A DNA stretch of 64,000 nt from CAVPHV01 sp963704825 (GCA_963704825.1 CAVPHV010000018.1:1-64000); one strand, 5' to 3'; positions 42,269-50,770 are shown, counted from the stretch's first letter. Numbers and translations: made by a program. Notes: generated by a model from the sequence alone, not told the origin.

Positions 42269-42391
42269 TCAGAAGCGGCGGCGCTTACGGCGCCTCATGC
42301 TGCCGCGACCTTTGGCCACCCAGCCGACCATGAAACCGAAGATGGCAGCCAGAACCAACCAGATGACAATCTGGGAAGCCACGAACAACAT
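42269..42391 (-). CDS. Small membrane protein (40 aa) behind the OmpA-like gene
   Basis: ATG 42391 gives MLFVASQIVIWLVLAAIFGF and a very basic tail (RGSMRRRKRRRF). GGAGGAG, which forms the last codons of the OmpA-like gene, serves as its ribosome-binding site 10 nt upstream. Single membrane helix with a positively charged cytoplasmic end. Function unknown; probably translated together with the OmpA-like protein. Confidence 0.6.
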   Translation of the reverse strand: MLFVASQIVIWLVLAAIFGFMVGWVAKGRGSMRRRKRRRF

Positions 42392-42395
42392 GTGG

Positions 42396-43601
42396 TTAGT
42401 TCTCCTCCAACAGGGCCACGAACTGAATGCGGCGGTTGCGAGCCCGTCCATCCTCCGTTGCGTTATCGGCGATCGGTTGCGACTCACCGTAACCGATCAC
42501 GACGAAGCGGTTGGGATCTTCGCCCGCGGCCACGAGATAGGAAAGCACCGCTTCGGCACGGTCTCGGGACAGCACCAGATTGGACTCCGGCGACCCGACA
42601 TCATCGGTGTGGCCAGCGATCTCCACCGGGACGAGCGGGACCTGCCTGAGCGCCATGACGATTTCGTCGAGCAACGCCCGACCTTCCTCGGTGAGCACGG
42701 CGCTATCGAACTCGAACTCGACCACCTTGCCCTCGATCAAATCATCGAGGTTGGTCTGCAGCTCAACCACTTGCTCTCGGGTGACCAGTGGAGCGTCCTT
42801 GACCGTGAGCCCGCTGGAGAACACAAAGGGAACCGCGGCGATGAGCGACTCGACTTCGTCCTTGGCCATTCGGCGCTCTTGGCGCGTTTCGAACTCGGCG
42901 CCGACCACAATGATCCGATCCTTCGGGTTGACGACCACCGTGCCTTCGGGCACCGCGGCGCTCACCTCCTCGACGACCCGCAGTATCGACGACAGCCAAT
43001 CCTCTTCGGAGGGCAGTCCGTCCCTGACTACGAGTGCGGTGGCATCGACGGACGAGAAACTCTCGCCGAGCACGGCAACAACCTGATCGACCCTGGCTTG
43101 TTCTGAGAGAGTTCCCGACACGATGGCGGCGTCGGCGGCCCATGTGACATCAAACGGTTCGGCAACCACGGTGGTTTCCACGGCTTCGTTCGGCGGAACC
43201 CACACCACGTTGGCGCTGACCTCGCTGACCCCCTCGACGCCTTGCGCCACTTCTTGGGCATACGCCACCTGGCCTTCTTCTGAGACCGTGCCGACCAACA
43301 AGACCTCGTTGCCGGAGACCTCGGCGGCGACATCGGGCATGCCTTCATTGCGCAAAGCTTGCTCGGTGGTTGCCTCGATCGTTTCCTCGACGTTGCGCAG
43401 CCCGAAGTAGACGGCAACACCAAGGAACAGAATGAAAGCAAAGGCAACGGCAAGGACGAATCCGACGGTCTCGACCAGGACCTCTTCGTCCTTGGGCTGG
43501 AAGGGGACCGGAGCACCGGATCCCTTCTTCTTTGCGGCGCGAGTGGTCTTCTCGGCGTCCTTGTTCAGTTCGCGCAGCCTGCGCTGCATGTTCTTCGACA
43601 T
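42396..43601 (-). CDS. OmpA-like / BON-domain envelope protein
   Basis: A 401-aa protein: a basic cytoplasmic head (1-40), one membrane helix (about 46-68), two BON-like repeats (about 72-250), and a C-terminal OmpA-like peptidoglycan-binding domain with EFEFDSAVLTEEGRALLDEI and EIAGHTDDVGSPESNLVLSRDRAEAVLSYL. The same order is seen in mycobacterial ArfA (Rv0899), a peptidoglycan-associated membrane protein. Here it likely anchors the envelope to peptidoglycan. Confidence 0.88.
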   Translation of the reverse strand: MSKNMQRRLRELNKDAEKTTRAAKKKGSGAPVPFQPKDEEVLVETVGFVLAVAFAFILFLGVAVYFGLRNVEETIEATTEQALRNEGMPDVAAEVSGNEVLLVGTVSEEGQVAYAQEVAQGVEGVSEVSANVVWVPPNEAVETTVVAEPFDVTWAADAAIVSGTLSEQARVDQVVAVLGESFSSVDATALVVRDGLPSEEDWLSSILRVVEEVSAAVPEGTVVVNPKDRIIVVGAEFETRQERRMAKDEVESLIAAVPFVFSSGLTVKDAPLVTREQVVELQTNLDDLIEGKVVEFEFDSAVLTEEGRALLDEIVMALRQVPLVPVEIAGHTDDVGSPESNLVLSRDRAEAVLSYLVAAGEDPNRFVVIGYGESQPIADNATEDGRARNRRIQFVALLEEN

Positions 43602-43712
43602 TCGTCACCGCTGTTGGGGTCCGACCAGGGAAATGGTACCGGGTTCCTCGCGAAACGCGACCCGACCCGCCGCAGCGCCCGTCCGCACGCCGACCGACCG
43701 AAAAGCTGGCTC

Positions 43713-44399
43713 CTAGAGGTGACGGGCCCGGTCGCCATCGATCAGCGCCGTCGCGCTCTCGCCCAGCACCACCCGAAGTTGCTCACTGCCGGCTTCGGCA
43801 TAGTCAAAACCCTCGCGGACGGCCGCCTTCAGGCTGCGCAACATCAGCACCAATCGCTGTAGCTCGTCGCGCACTGCGTCAACGTTGCCTTCTATCTCGC
43901 TCTGGCCGTCCCTGACGGCGACCAGGGCGTGGCGGCGGGCATCGCCCAGTATCTGTTCGGCCTCGGCCTTGGCCTCACGGAGCGTTCGGTCCGCCTCATC
44001 GCGCGACTCCGCCAAATGCCGCCTGGCGCGGTTGAGGATCTGTTCAGCCTCGTCGCGCAATTCATCGAGCTCTTCATTACTGGGAGGTTTGATGTTCGCC
44101 ACCGCAGCCTCGGCATCGGCGATCATCTGTGCAGCCCGTCGCTCGGCATCCTCGAGTAGCTTGCGTTTCGATTCTGCTGCCGCGAGGAAGGCCGTTGAGA
44201 CCACCGTGTCGGCGTCCTTGTTGTCTTTGACGCGTTTGTCGAGCGCAGACAACTTGGTTCGTGTCACCGAGAGTTCGCCCTCTAGTTTGGAGATATCGCG
44301 CCCGAGCGCACGCAGATAGGCATCGACCGCTGCCGGGTCGTAGCCTCGCTTTGTCGTCGGGAACTCATGTGACGCTACCTGCGTCGACAATGAATCCAT
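43713..44399 (-). CDS. DivIVA-domain protein
   Basis: A 228-aa coiled-coil protein. Residues 10-45 hold the DivIVA N-terminal signature (FPTTKRGYDPAAVDAYLRALG), followed by a long Ala/Glu/Arg-rich coiled coil to residue 180. In actinobacteria these proteins (Wag31, SepIVA relatives) organise polar growth or septation. It is shorter and more divergent than Wag31, so a SepIVA-like or general cytoskeletal role is as likely. Confidence 0.85.
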   Translation of the reverse strand: MDSLSTQVASHEFPTTKRGYDPAAVDAYLRALGRDISKLEGELSVTRTKLSALDKRVKDNKDADTVVSTAFLAAAESKRKLLEDAERRAAQMIADAEAAVANIKPPSNEELDELRDEAEQILNRARRHLAESRDEADRTLREAKAEAEQILGDARRHALVAVRDGQSEIEGNVDAVRDELQRLVLMLRSLKAAVREGFDYAEAGSEQLRVVLGESATALIDGDRARHL

Positions 44400-44495
44400 C
44401 TGGCCGCCTCTCTACTACCGGCGGCCTTCCCATTCCCAGCCCGTTATCCGATAGTGTATGGATACCACTCGGCGCGGTCAAGGGTCTACTTAACG

Positions 44496-44957
44496 TCAAA
44501 TCTTGGCGAGAAGCCGCTCGAGGAACACTGCCTGAGCCGGATTGAGCTTCCCCCGCGCTTCAGCTAGTCCGAACCACTCGACCCGATCGATCTCGGGAAA
44601 CTCCGCAATGATCCCCGATCGTGGCGGCCATTCCATCGAGAACGTGTTGCTCCGCATTCTCGACGGGTCGGCGTCACCGTCCACCGCCCAGGCATACACC
44701 GTCTTCCCGGAGGGCTGTTGCACGGTGCCGAGCGAGATCCACTCGGCCTCGGGAACGGAAAGGCCAGTCTCCTCCACGAACTCGCGTTCGGCCGTTGCGG
44801 CCAAGTCCTCGCCATCGTCGGCGCCCCCCTTGGGAATGCTCCACGCCCCTTCATCTCGGGTTGCCCAGAACGGGCCGCCGGGGTGGGCAAGCAGGACCTC
44901 AACCCGGCCGTGGCGGGTGCGATAGAGCAGCAACCCGGCGCTCACGGCCCGGTTCAC
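44496..44957 (-). CDS. NUDIX hydrolase
   Basis: A 153-aa NUDIX protein with box GADDGEDLAATAEREFVEETGL near residue 46 and the N-terminal SAGLLLYRTRHGRVEVLLAHPGGPFW typical of MutT-like and diphosphoinositol-type enzymes. The WSIPKGG strand before the box also fits. Substrate unknown. The ATG is inside the end of the adjacent cupin gene, so the two form a short leftward operon. Confidence 0.88.
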   Translation of the reverse strand: MNRAVSAGLLLYRTRHGRVEVLLAHPGGPFWATRDEGAWSIPKGGADDGEDLAATAEREFVEETGLSVPEAEWISLGTVQQPSGKTVYAWAVDGDADPSRMRSNTFSMEWPPRSGIIAEFPEIDRVEWFGLAEARGKLNPAQAVFLERLLAKI

Positions 44958-45244
44958 CGCGTCAGCCCATTCTCGGATGCACTCGCCTCGAGACAGCGCA
45001 CCCCATCGGGGCCGACAGTCGCCGAATGAGGCGTGCCGGCCGGCAGATCCAAACGGTCGCCCTCCGCCAGAGCCACGTCACCTGCCGGGGTGTGAAACAT
45101 GATCGACCCGGCGACGCACATCAAGACCTTGTGGTAGTCGTGGGCGTGCGTCGAGTATCGATCTCCCGGCCCGTTGGACCAGGCGTGAGGTGACAACCCT
45201 TCGGCTGCAAACACTGTGTGCGCGGCACGTTCCGCTGCATTCAT
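44954..45244 (-). CDS. Small cupin protein (96 aa)
   Basis: A single cupin barrel: YSTHAHDYHKVLMCVAG gives the first metal-binding His set and GDRLDLPAGTPHSATVG the second. Length 96 aa. Substrate unknown. It overlaps the NUDIX gene by 4 bp and is divergent from the threonine dehydratase gene across 50 bp. Confidence 0.82.
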   Translation of the reverse strand: MNAAERAAHTVFAAEGLSPHAWSNGPGDRYSTHAHDYHKVLMCVAGSIMFHTPAGDVALAEGDRLDLPAGTPHSATVGPDGVRCLEASASENGLTR

Positions 45245-45293
45245 CGGCCGACCCTACCCGACGTAGACTCCCCTCCCAGCCACGAAAGGCATC

Positions 45294-46238
45294 ATGGATC
45301 CGGTCGTCACCTTTCCAGACGTACAACGGGCTGCGGAGCGCATCCGCCCCTACCTACACCGCACCCCGCTGCTGACTTCGGCGACCCTCAACGAGGAACT
45401 CGGATTGGAGGCATTCTTCAAAGCCGAGAATCTGCAGAAGGTGGGCGCCTTCAAGGCGCGCGGGGCACTCAACGCGGTGCTGAGCCTCGACGCAGCCACC
45501 GCCGGGCGCGGCGTCGTGACCCATTCTTCGGGCAACCACGGCGCCGCGCTGGCTTTCGCCGCGGCCGTACGGGCGATCCCGTGCACGGTGGTGATGCCGG
45601 ACGACGCACCGCAGGTGAAGCAGAAAGCGGTGGCCGGATACGGCGCCATCATCGAACTGTGCGGTCAGTACGAACGCGACCAAACCGCCGCCCGGGTGTG
45701 CGCCGAGACCGGCGGCGTCCTGATCCATCCGTTTGAGGACCCCCGAGTCATCGCCGGGCAGGGCACGGCAACGCTCGAACTGCTCGAAGACGCCCCCGAC
45801 CTCGATGCCGTGATCACACCGGTTGGTGGCGGTGGTCTGCTCTCCGGAGCAGCAATCGCCGTCACCGCTACCTCCCCGACGACCGCGGTGCTCGGCGCCG
45901 AACCGGCGCTCGTAGACGATGCCTACCGGTCGCTGGTCAGCGGACGCCGCCAGCCGCGGGTCCCCAATCCGGGCACGCTGGCCGATGGGCTCCTGACCGG
46001 CATCGGAGCGAACCCGTTCTCGATACTCTCCAGCCACGACGTCGAAGTCGTGCTCGTGACCGAAGCCGAGATTGTGGCGGCCGCCCGGTTCCACCTGGAG
46101 CGCATGAAGACCGTGGTCGAACCTTCGGGTGCCACAGGCCTGGCGGCGCTACGCAGGGTCGCCGACCGATTTGCCGGCGGCCGGGTCGGCATTGTCATCT
46201 CCGGGGGCAACACCGACTTCGCCTGGCTTGAACGCTGA
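45294..46238 (+). CDS. PLP-dependent threonine/serine dehydratase
   Basis: A 314-aa fold-type II enzyme. The Schiff-base lysine lies in GAFKARGALNAV, the phosphate loop in SSGNHGAALAFAA, and the second glycine-rich loop in VTPVGGGGLLSG. No C-terminal regulatory ACT domain, so it is closer to catabolic TdcB or serine-racemase-like enzymes than to IlvA. It makes 2-oxobutanoate or pyruvate, or may racemise serine. ATG 45294. Confidence 0.88.
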   Translation: MDPVVTFPDVQRAAERIRPYLHRTPLLTSATLNEELGLEAFFKAENLQKVGAFKARGALNAVLSLDAATAGRGVVTHSSGNHGAALAFAAAVRAIPCTVVMPDDAPQVKQKAVAGYGAIIELCGQYERDQTAARVCAETGGVLIHPFEDPRVIAGQGTATLELLEDAPDLDAVITPVGGGGLLSGAAIAVTATSPTTAVLGAEPALVDDAYRSLVSGRRQPRVPNPGTLADGLLTGIGANPFSILSSHDVEVVLVTEAEIVAAARFHLERMKTVVEPSGATGLAALRRVADRFAGGRVGIVISGGNTDFAWLER

Positions 46239-46245
46239 GGGAGGC

Positions 46246-47397
46246 TCAGGAACGCAATTCGGCCCAGGTCCGCTTGCCCACGATCCCGTCGGCAGTGAGT
46301 CCGTTGTCGGCCTGGAATGCCCGAACCGCTGATTCGGTCCTGCCGCCAAAGATCCCGTCGGCCGAGCCGGCGTCGTAGCCCTCGTCGTTCAGGAGCCCCT
46401 GGAGATAGGCGACGTCATCGCTGCGATCGCCGCGCCGCAGGGTGGGTCGCGGCCGCCACTGATCCTCCAGCGCCTCTTTGGTCCTGCGTCCAACGAGCCC
46501 GTCGGCAGTGAGCCCGTTGTCGGCCTGGAATGCCCGAACGGCCGTTTCGGTCTTGGCGCCGAAGATGCCGTCGGCGGCCCCTGCCGGATAGCCGAGGTCG
46601 TTGAGGACCTGCTGCAGCTGTTCAACCGCCGGTCCCCGGTCGCCGCGCCGCACCGTTGCGGTCGAGTCGAAGAGACCGTCGTCCGCAGGCGGATTGTCGT
46701 GGACGACGAGCGGAGCATTCACCAGAGCCTGATACGGATTGGTGACGATGTCGCCGGGTGCTCGCAATTCGAAGTGAAGTTGCGGCTTCGAGGTTTCCGC
46801 GTTGCCGCTGTCTCCCACCCATCCGATGAGTTGGCCAGCGGAGACCCTCACCCCGGGAGCGATTCCGCCGGCGATGCCCCAGCCCCTGCCGTCGTCGGTG
46901 CCCCGGTTGTCGTTGTTGAGATGGATGTAGCGTGTCTGCCAGCCATCATCGTGATCGATCACGAGTGAGCAGCATCGACCGGGATTCAGATCGGAGGATC
47001 GGCTCCAGTTCACGTATCGCACCGTTCCGGAGGAGACAGCCACGACCTTGGTTCCCTTGGCGGCGTAGATGTCGTTGCCTTGATGCGTCCGTGAGCAACC
47101 GTCGCGGCAGTCGCCGAAGGTGTCCCTGAAGTGGTAGCCGCTGCCGTCAATGGGGAAGATCATGTCGTATTTCGCCATGTCCCCGTACGAGATCGCCTCG
47201 GCCGGGGCGGCCGGCGACGTCGTCACCAGCGCAGAGGTCAGCATGATCACGGCGAGCAGGCCGGCGGCGGCGCGACGCAGCCGAGGGGACCAACGGATCC
47301 GCCTCACACCACCGGCGGCGGAATCCGCATCGCGCCGCGTCGAGGCGTCGGGATTGGCGGAGGCGACGGGTCTGACCATCGCAATATGTTGTCGCAT
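46246..47397 (-). CDS. Secreted M23 peptidase with two peptidoglycan-binding domains
   Basis: A basic N-terminus, hydrophobic signal helix (about 46-64) and AEA cleavage region precede an M23 (LytM-like) domain: RTHQGNDIYAAKG, HDDGWQTRYIHLN and LHFELRAP supply the zinc ligands. Two PG_binding_1 repeats follow (about 245-305 and 325-383). They are nearly identical even at DNA level: a stretch of about 40 bp near 46289 recurs near 46501, implying recent duplication. Cell-wall hydrolase or inactive regulator; 383 aa. Confidence 0.9.
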   Translation of the reverse strand: MRQHIAMVRPVASANPDASTRRDADSAAGGVRRIRWSPRLRRAAAGLLAVIMLTSALVTTSPAAPAEAISYGDMAKYDMIFPIDGSGYHFRDTFGDCRDGCSRTHQGNDIYAAKGTKVVAVSSGTVRYVNWSRSSDLNPGRCCSLVIDHDDGWQTRYIHLNNDNRGTDDGRGWGIAGGIAPGVRVSAGQLIGWVGDSGNAETSKPQLHFELRAPGDIVTNPYQALVNAPLVVHDNPPADDGLFDSTATVRRGDRGPAVEQLQQVLNDLGYPAGAADGIFGAKTETAVRAFQADNGLTADGLVGRRTKEALEDQWRPRPTLRRGDRSDDVAYLQGLLNDEGYDAGSADGIFGGRTESAVRAFQADNGLTADGIVGKRTWAELRS

Positions 47398-47599
47398 TGT
47401 CCGCTAAATCCTCTACTCAGAGTCCTTAAGCAGTCGATAATCCGCTACCGGATCGACGACGTGGGGCACCACGGCCAATCGCTTGGCGCGCGATATCGGC
47501 GGAGGCTCGTCACCGCTGTCACTGCCGGACGTTTTCGCGTGCGCGCACGTAGACCAAGCCCCTGCGCAGCCGATTCTGGCAGAGAACCCGAGAATTCCA
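47398..47599. other. Intergenic stretch left of the MFS remnant
   Basis: No convincing gene is seen here. The sequence holds the upstream region of the leftward M23 gene and open frames without codon bias or family resemblance. Confidence 0.5.
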
Positions 47600-47960
47600 A
47601 CGATCTGCGCATCCGGGGCACAGCTGTTCGCCTTGGTCGTCATCCTGGGCATGAACCTCGCGGTGAATCGGCCTGACCTCGTCGCCGCCGATGGCGGGAG
47701 CCGCCATTGCGGCGATGGGCTTCGTCTTCGTGGCGTGGAACGTCGTGACCTTGTCCCTTGCGCCAAGCCATCGCGCCGGATGCGCTTCTCGATCGAGTCG
47801 ACAACGCCCACCACATCGCGGCGATGGACATGGCGCCGCTCGGTGCTGTTGCCGCGTGTTCACCGGCGGATTGCCGCTCGCCGCAACCGCAGCGGCCGTC
47901 ATGCTCATCGTCAACACCGCTTCGATCCGGCTGCCCGAGCCGAAGCCACTCGAGGCGAAA
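47600..47960 (+). pseudogene. Decayed C-terminal part of an MFS transporter
   Basis: Three consecutive pieces in different frames read AQLFALVVILGMN, then AAIAAMGFVFVAWNVVTLSL, then LRQAIAPDALLDRVDNAHHI...MAPLGAVAA, then VFTGGLPLAATAAAVMLIVN. The order and the motif WNVVTxSLRQxIxPDxLLxRV are those of the last helices of MFS_3 permeases. At least two frameshifts (near 47755 and 47853) break it, and the N-terminal half is missing. Confidence 0.6.
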
Positions 47961-48035
47961 CCGGGTCGCGTCTGCTGGGAAGTCGAACCATGCCATCGCC
48001 TTCACCGGCAGGACGCGATTTCGGGCCAGAACATG

Positions 48036-48056
48036 AAAAGGGCCCCGAAGGGCCCT
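48036..48056 (-). terminator. Intrinsic terminator of the Flp pilin gene
   Basis: On the minus strand AGGGCCC (from 48056) pairs with GGGCCCT across a UUCG tetraloop and is followed by TTTT, a textbook intrinsic terminator. It lies 23 bp past the pilin stop codon. Confidence 0.88.
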
Positions 48057-48078
48057 CTTCAATCTCGGTCGCCGGAAC

Positions 48079-48249
48079 CTAAAGGTTGTCGGCGACGTTG
48101 GTGAAGTTGCTGTCGACCTCTTTGCCGACCGTGGTGATGGCCAGGATGGCCACAACTGCGATCAGGGCAACGAGCAGTGCGTACTCGACAAGGCTGGCGC
48201 CCTCTTCGTTGGTCATGCGGCTCTGGATAGCCGTCCACATGCGAAGCAT
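48079..48249 (-). CDS. Flp/Tad-type pilin (56 aa)
   Basis: ATG 48249, with AGGAGG about 9 nt upstream. The sequence MLRMWTAIQSRMTNEEGASL then VEYALLVALIAVVAILAI is a class IVb prepilin: cleavage after G17 by a TadV-type peptidase, the Glu at mature position 5 and a hydrophobic assembly helix. Mature pilin would be 39 aa. No tad assembly gene lies in the window, so it depends on genes elsewhere. It has its own terminator, so it is expressed as a monocistron. Confidence 0.88.
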   Translation of the reverse strand: MLRMWTAIQSRMTNEEGASLVEYALLVALIAVVAILAITTVGKEVDSNFTNVADNL

Positions 48250-48939
48250 GTCTGTCTTCCTCCTATGGCAGGGTGATCCACGTGCAACGGTACGGCAATG
48301 GTGAGGGCTTGCCTATGGGTCTAGCGACCCGGACTAGGATCCGCGGCCGTGGGCGGGTGAGGGCGCCGATCTACAACCGGACAGGAAGAATCAGGAGTAG
48401 AACGGGTATTGCCCACCGTGACTTCGGCGCCAAGCTTCCGCCCGTATCCCGCATAAGCCGGGTGCTTGGTACGGAGCAGGTGCATCCGACGCTGCAGCAG
48501 AGCCGCCGCGGTGCTACATCCGCCGACCCGTGTGTCGTGCCTTTGATGCCGTGGTGGGGATGCTGCCGGCGTCCGAAGGGTTCCGGGCCACATGCGACTT
48601 CCACCGACCCAAGTAGCTCGAGTTCCATGCGAGAGGTGTGGAGCGGTGTGAGCATCCCGATGCTGCGCTCGGCCGGATCAATTCTCCCCTCGACTCCACC
48701 CGGCTGGGCATAGACCTGCCCGTTCCGCCGGCCTGACGGGAAGCCCGACCCTGATGCATGCCAACACGCTCGCCGTGGTGGAATGGATGGTTTCGACGTG
48801 TTCCACCTAATTGGGAATACTCCTCGCGGATGATGCGCGAATCCCTCTCGTGGCCGAGGTCACCTCAGGTCGCGACCGATACGGTGAAGCGGTTGACAAG
48901 ACCGCAGGAACCACCCTTCCCCCACGAGGAGAGAACACC
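48250..48939. other. Gene-poor stretch between pilin and lipoprotein
   Basis: About 690 bp with no supported gene. It holds the upstream regions of the two flanking divergent genes. Short open frames here lack family resemblance, apart from a weak SARP-like start on the minus strand near 48625 that I did not accept. Confidence 0.5.
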
Positions 48940-49578
48940 ATGACCCCTCGCCCACGGCACCGGAGCTTTGGGCTCGCCGCGTTCGTCGTAGCATTCGCTC
49001 TCGTCGCCGTCGCTTGCGGCTCCGACGAAACGGCTACCACGACCACATCGCCGGCCATTACGGCTGCGCCGACCACAACGGCTACGCCCACGACGACCAC
49101 CGCACCGACCACGACCACCGCACCGACCACGACGACTGCTGCCCCGACCACGACGACGGCGCCCGACACGAACCTGTTGGCTGAGGGCTCAGGCTGCACG
49201 CCCGGCAGCAACGACTCACTCCCCGACGGCGAGTGGTTTGGGTACGTGAGCGGCGCCGTAGTGTCCGCACTCGACTTCGACCTCGCCTGCTGGTTCACCG
49301 GCGATGCCGCGACGCTGGCGGCTGCCGAGGACGGGGAAGAGTCGCCTCCGCCCAACGACTACTACGTCCGCAACGTCAACCCGGCGCTCCGCACGCTCGA
49401 CGTCGAATCGAACGCTGCGGTGTCGTGGCTCCCGAACCCTGGAGACCCGAGTACCGAGACGACGATCTCCTACGCCGACTGGCTCACCGGCCGGACGACA
49501 CGCGACTTCCAGCCAGGCGTATGGCTCACGATCGCCGGTGGCGAAATCACGGAGATTCGGGAACAGTACGTTCCCTGA
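48940..49578 (+). CDS. Secreted lipoprotein with Thr/Pro-rich linker (212 aa)
   Basis: ATG 48940 follows GAGGAGAG. A signal peptide ends in a lipobox (VAVAC), then a 45-residue linker of TTTT, AP and TTA repeats, then a globular domain with one Cys pair (SGCTPG, LACWF). The Thr-rich spacer is typical of actinobacterial lipoproteins that hold a domain away from the membrane. The domain itself is not recognised; ends with EIREQYVP. Confidence 0.8.
   Translation: MTPRPRHRSFGLAAFVVAFALVAVACGSDETATTTTSPAITAAPTTTATPTTTTAPTTTTAPTTTTAAPTTTTAPDTNLLAEGSGCTPGSNDSLPDGEWFGYVSGAVVSALDFDLACWFTGDAATLAAAEDGEESPPPNDYYVRNVNPALRTLDVESNAAVSWLPNPGDPSTETTISYADWLTGRTTRDFQPGVWLTIAGGEITEIREQYVP
49029..49164. repeat. 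Thr/Ala/Pro-coding low-complexity repeat
   Basis: Imperfect repeats of ACGACCACCGCACCG-like units encode TTTAPTT blocks in the lipoprotein linker. Low-complexity coding DNA of this kind is slippage-prone. Confidence 0.75.
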
Positions 49579-49664
49579 ACCGCTATCCGGCTGCGAGCCG
49601 TAGCGAGAAGCCTTGCCAGCATTGGCGCGCCGACCGCCCACCGCTCGAACGCAGCAGCCGCTCC

Positions 49665-49705
49665 ACAACGAAACCCCCAGGCCGTTGAACTGGGGGTTTG
49701 TTGTG
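49665..49705 (+). terminator. Hairpin downstream of the lipoprotein gene
   Basis: AAACCCCCAG at 49671-49680 pairs with CTGGGGGTTT at 49690-49699 across a 9-nt loop, with an outer ACAAC/GTTGT stem. A TTTGTTG tail follows on the plus strand. It lies about 95 bp past the lipoprotein stop. Confidence 0.7.
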
Positions 49706-49788
49706 CCGGAGAGAAGCGTTGCGGTCGCCGACTACACGGGTAGCAGCGCTGGTGACATCGTTCTCTGCCAGGTGAGGTCCCGAGGGGA

Positions 49789-50127
49789 TCACAGCTCCAG
49801 CAAGTACCGGAGCACCCGCCCGATCTCGAACAGGGGCTCGGGGCCGACGACTCCAAGCCGATCGACGAGCCGCCGCTCCGAGACGGACATCACATCCTCG
49901 CACTTGGCGTAGCTCGGATGATCGAGCCCCGATTCCCCCGCTTCGATCTCCACGTGAGACGGAAGGTCACGGTGGGCAGACGTGACGGGAACGACGAGCA
50001 CAACACCGGCCGGCCCCTCATTGAGCGCATCGGTCGACACGACCACAGCGGGGCGAATCCCTGCTTGTTCCCGGCCAACCGGCTCTCTGAAGTCGACCAG
50101 CCAGATCTCGCCTCGACGGGAGGTCAC
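49789..50127 (-). CDS. MazF/PemK-family endoribonuclease toxin
   Basis: A 112-aa toxin: RRGEIWLVDFREPVGREQAGIRPAVVVS is the MazF/PemK start, with VVPVTSAHRDLPSHVEI following. The GTG at 50127 overlaps the antitoxin stop as GTGA, so both are translated together. By family, it cleaves single-stranded mRNA; the recognition sequence is unknown. Confidence 0.9.
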   Translation of the reverse strand: MTSRRGEIWLVDFREPVGREQAGIRPAVVVSTDALNEGPAGVVLVVPVTSAHRDLPSHVEIEAGESGLDHPSYAKCEDVMSVSERRLVDRLGVVGPEPLFEIGRVLRYLLEL

Positions 50128-50363
50128 CCGGAAGCATCTCCGACTGCGCCCTCCTCGGTTCGCCGCTCCCGCTCGATCTCCGCCCACGCCTCGGGATCAT
50201 CGCGTAACTCCTGGTAACGCCGATTGAACGACACGAAGAAGATCCTCCGCTCCAGGGCTTCGACCGCATCGTCGAGGATCCTCGTCATCGGACGGCCGGT
50301 CGCGCTTGCGAGTGATGCCAGCCGGTCTCGAGTTTCCTCACTTACTCGTACTGTCGTACTCAT
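50124..50363 (-). CDS. Ribbon-helix-helix antitoxin of the MazF partner
   Basis: The 79-aa protein begins STTVRVSEETRDRLASLASATGRPMTRILDDAVEAL, a ribbon-helix-helix fold, with a C-terminal acidic region that would wrap the toxin. ATG 50363. Upstream, TGTACT lies six bases before the ATG, with no ribosome-binding site, and an imperfect inverted repeat (GTAGA...TCTAC at 50383-50400) could be an autorepression site. Both are inferred. Confidence 0.85.
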   Translation of the reverse strand: MSTTVRVSEETRDRLASLASATGRPMTRILDDAVEALERRIFFVSFNRRYQELRDDPEAWAEIERERRTEEGAVGDASG

Positions 50364-50606
50364 GACGGGAGTACACGATGAAGTAGATACGTCCGTCTAC
50401 GTCCACCCCGACCCGCCAGTGGCTCCACGGACGAGGCCGAGGACATCGTCGGTGCGTCGCAGTCCGCGTGTGGCCAGGTTCGCCTCGGAGTCGGAAAACC
50501 GTTGTGCTTGCGGACTACGCGGGCGCCTTGCGCTGGACCCGGTCTGACTAACGTCGACTTCCTCGGCGGTCGCCATGTAGCGTCGACTGTCGGTCCATGA
50601 TCTCTC

Positions 50607-50635
50607 TAGACACGTCATGGATATCGTGTTATATA
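50607..50635 (+). promoter_or_regulatory. Promoter of cassette A (upstream of the first Mn riboswitch)
   Basis: TAGACA at 50607-50612 and TATATA at 50630-50635 are spaced by exactly 17 bp. The same pair, with the same spacer and the flanking CTAGACACG and CGTGT, recurs in cassette B at 52555. Transcription would start just before the riboswitch aptamer. Confidence 0.7.
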
Positions 50636-50642
50636 TGGCGCC

Positions 50643-50760
50643 GTAAGGGGAGTATCCCGATACGGCATCGCCGTCAACACGGCCATTCGGCCCGGCATGC
50701 CGGCCCCAGGTGGGGCGGGAGAGACCTTCGTCGGCAGACAGTCACGTCTCACGAAGGTCT
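50643..50760 (+). promoter_or_regulatory. yybP-ykoY (Mn2+) riboswitch, cassette A
   Basis: The three conserved elements of this class are in order: AAGGGGAGTA at 50645-50654, GCCGTCAACACGGC at 50670-50683, and GGGAGAGACCTT at 50717-50728. AAGG pairs with CCTT as P1, and a GGCCCGGC/GCCGGCC arm lies between. Downstream, AGACCTTCGT (50722-50731) can instead pair with ACGAAGGTCT (50751-50760), which abuts the GGAG ribosome site at 50761. This suggests translational control: Mn2+ would free the site. The call rests on motif match by eye; ligand is inferred from the class. Confidence 0.85.
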
Positions 50761-50770
50761 GGAGCAGACA

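Noticed and set aside
48371..48655. Minus-strand frame starting MELELLGSVEV, similar to the first residues of SARP regulators
   Set aside because: The likeness ends after about 15 residues, and no DNA-binding or BTAD region follows in any frame.
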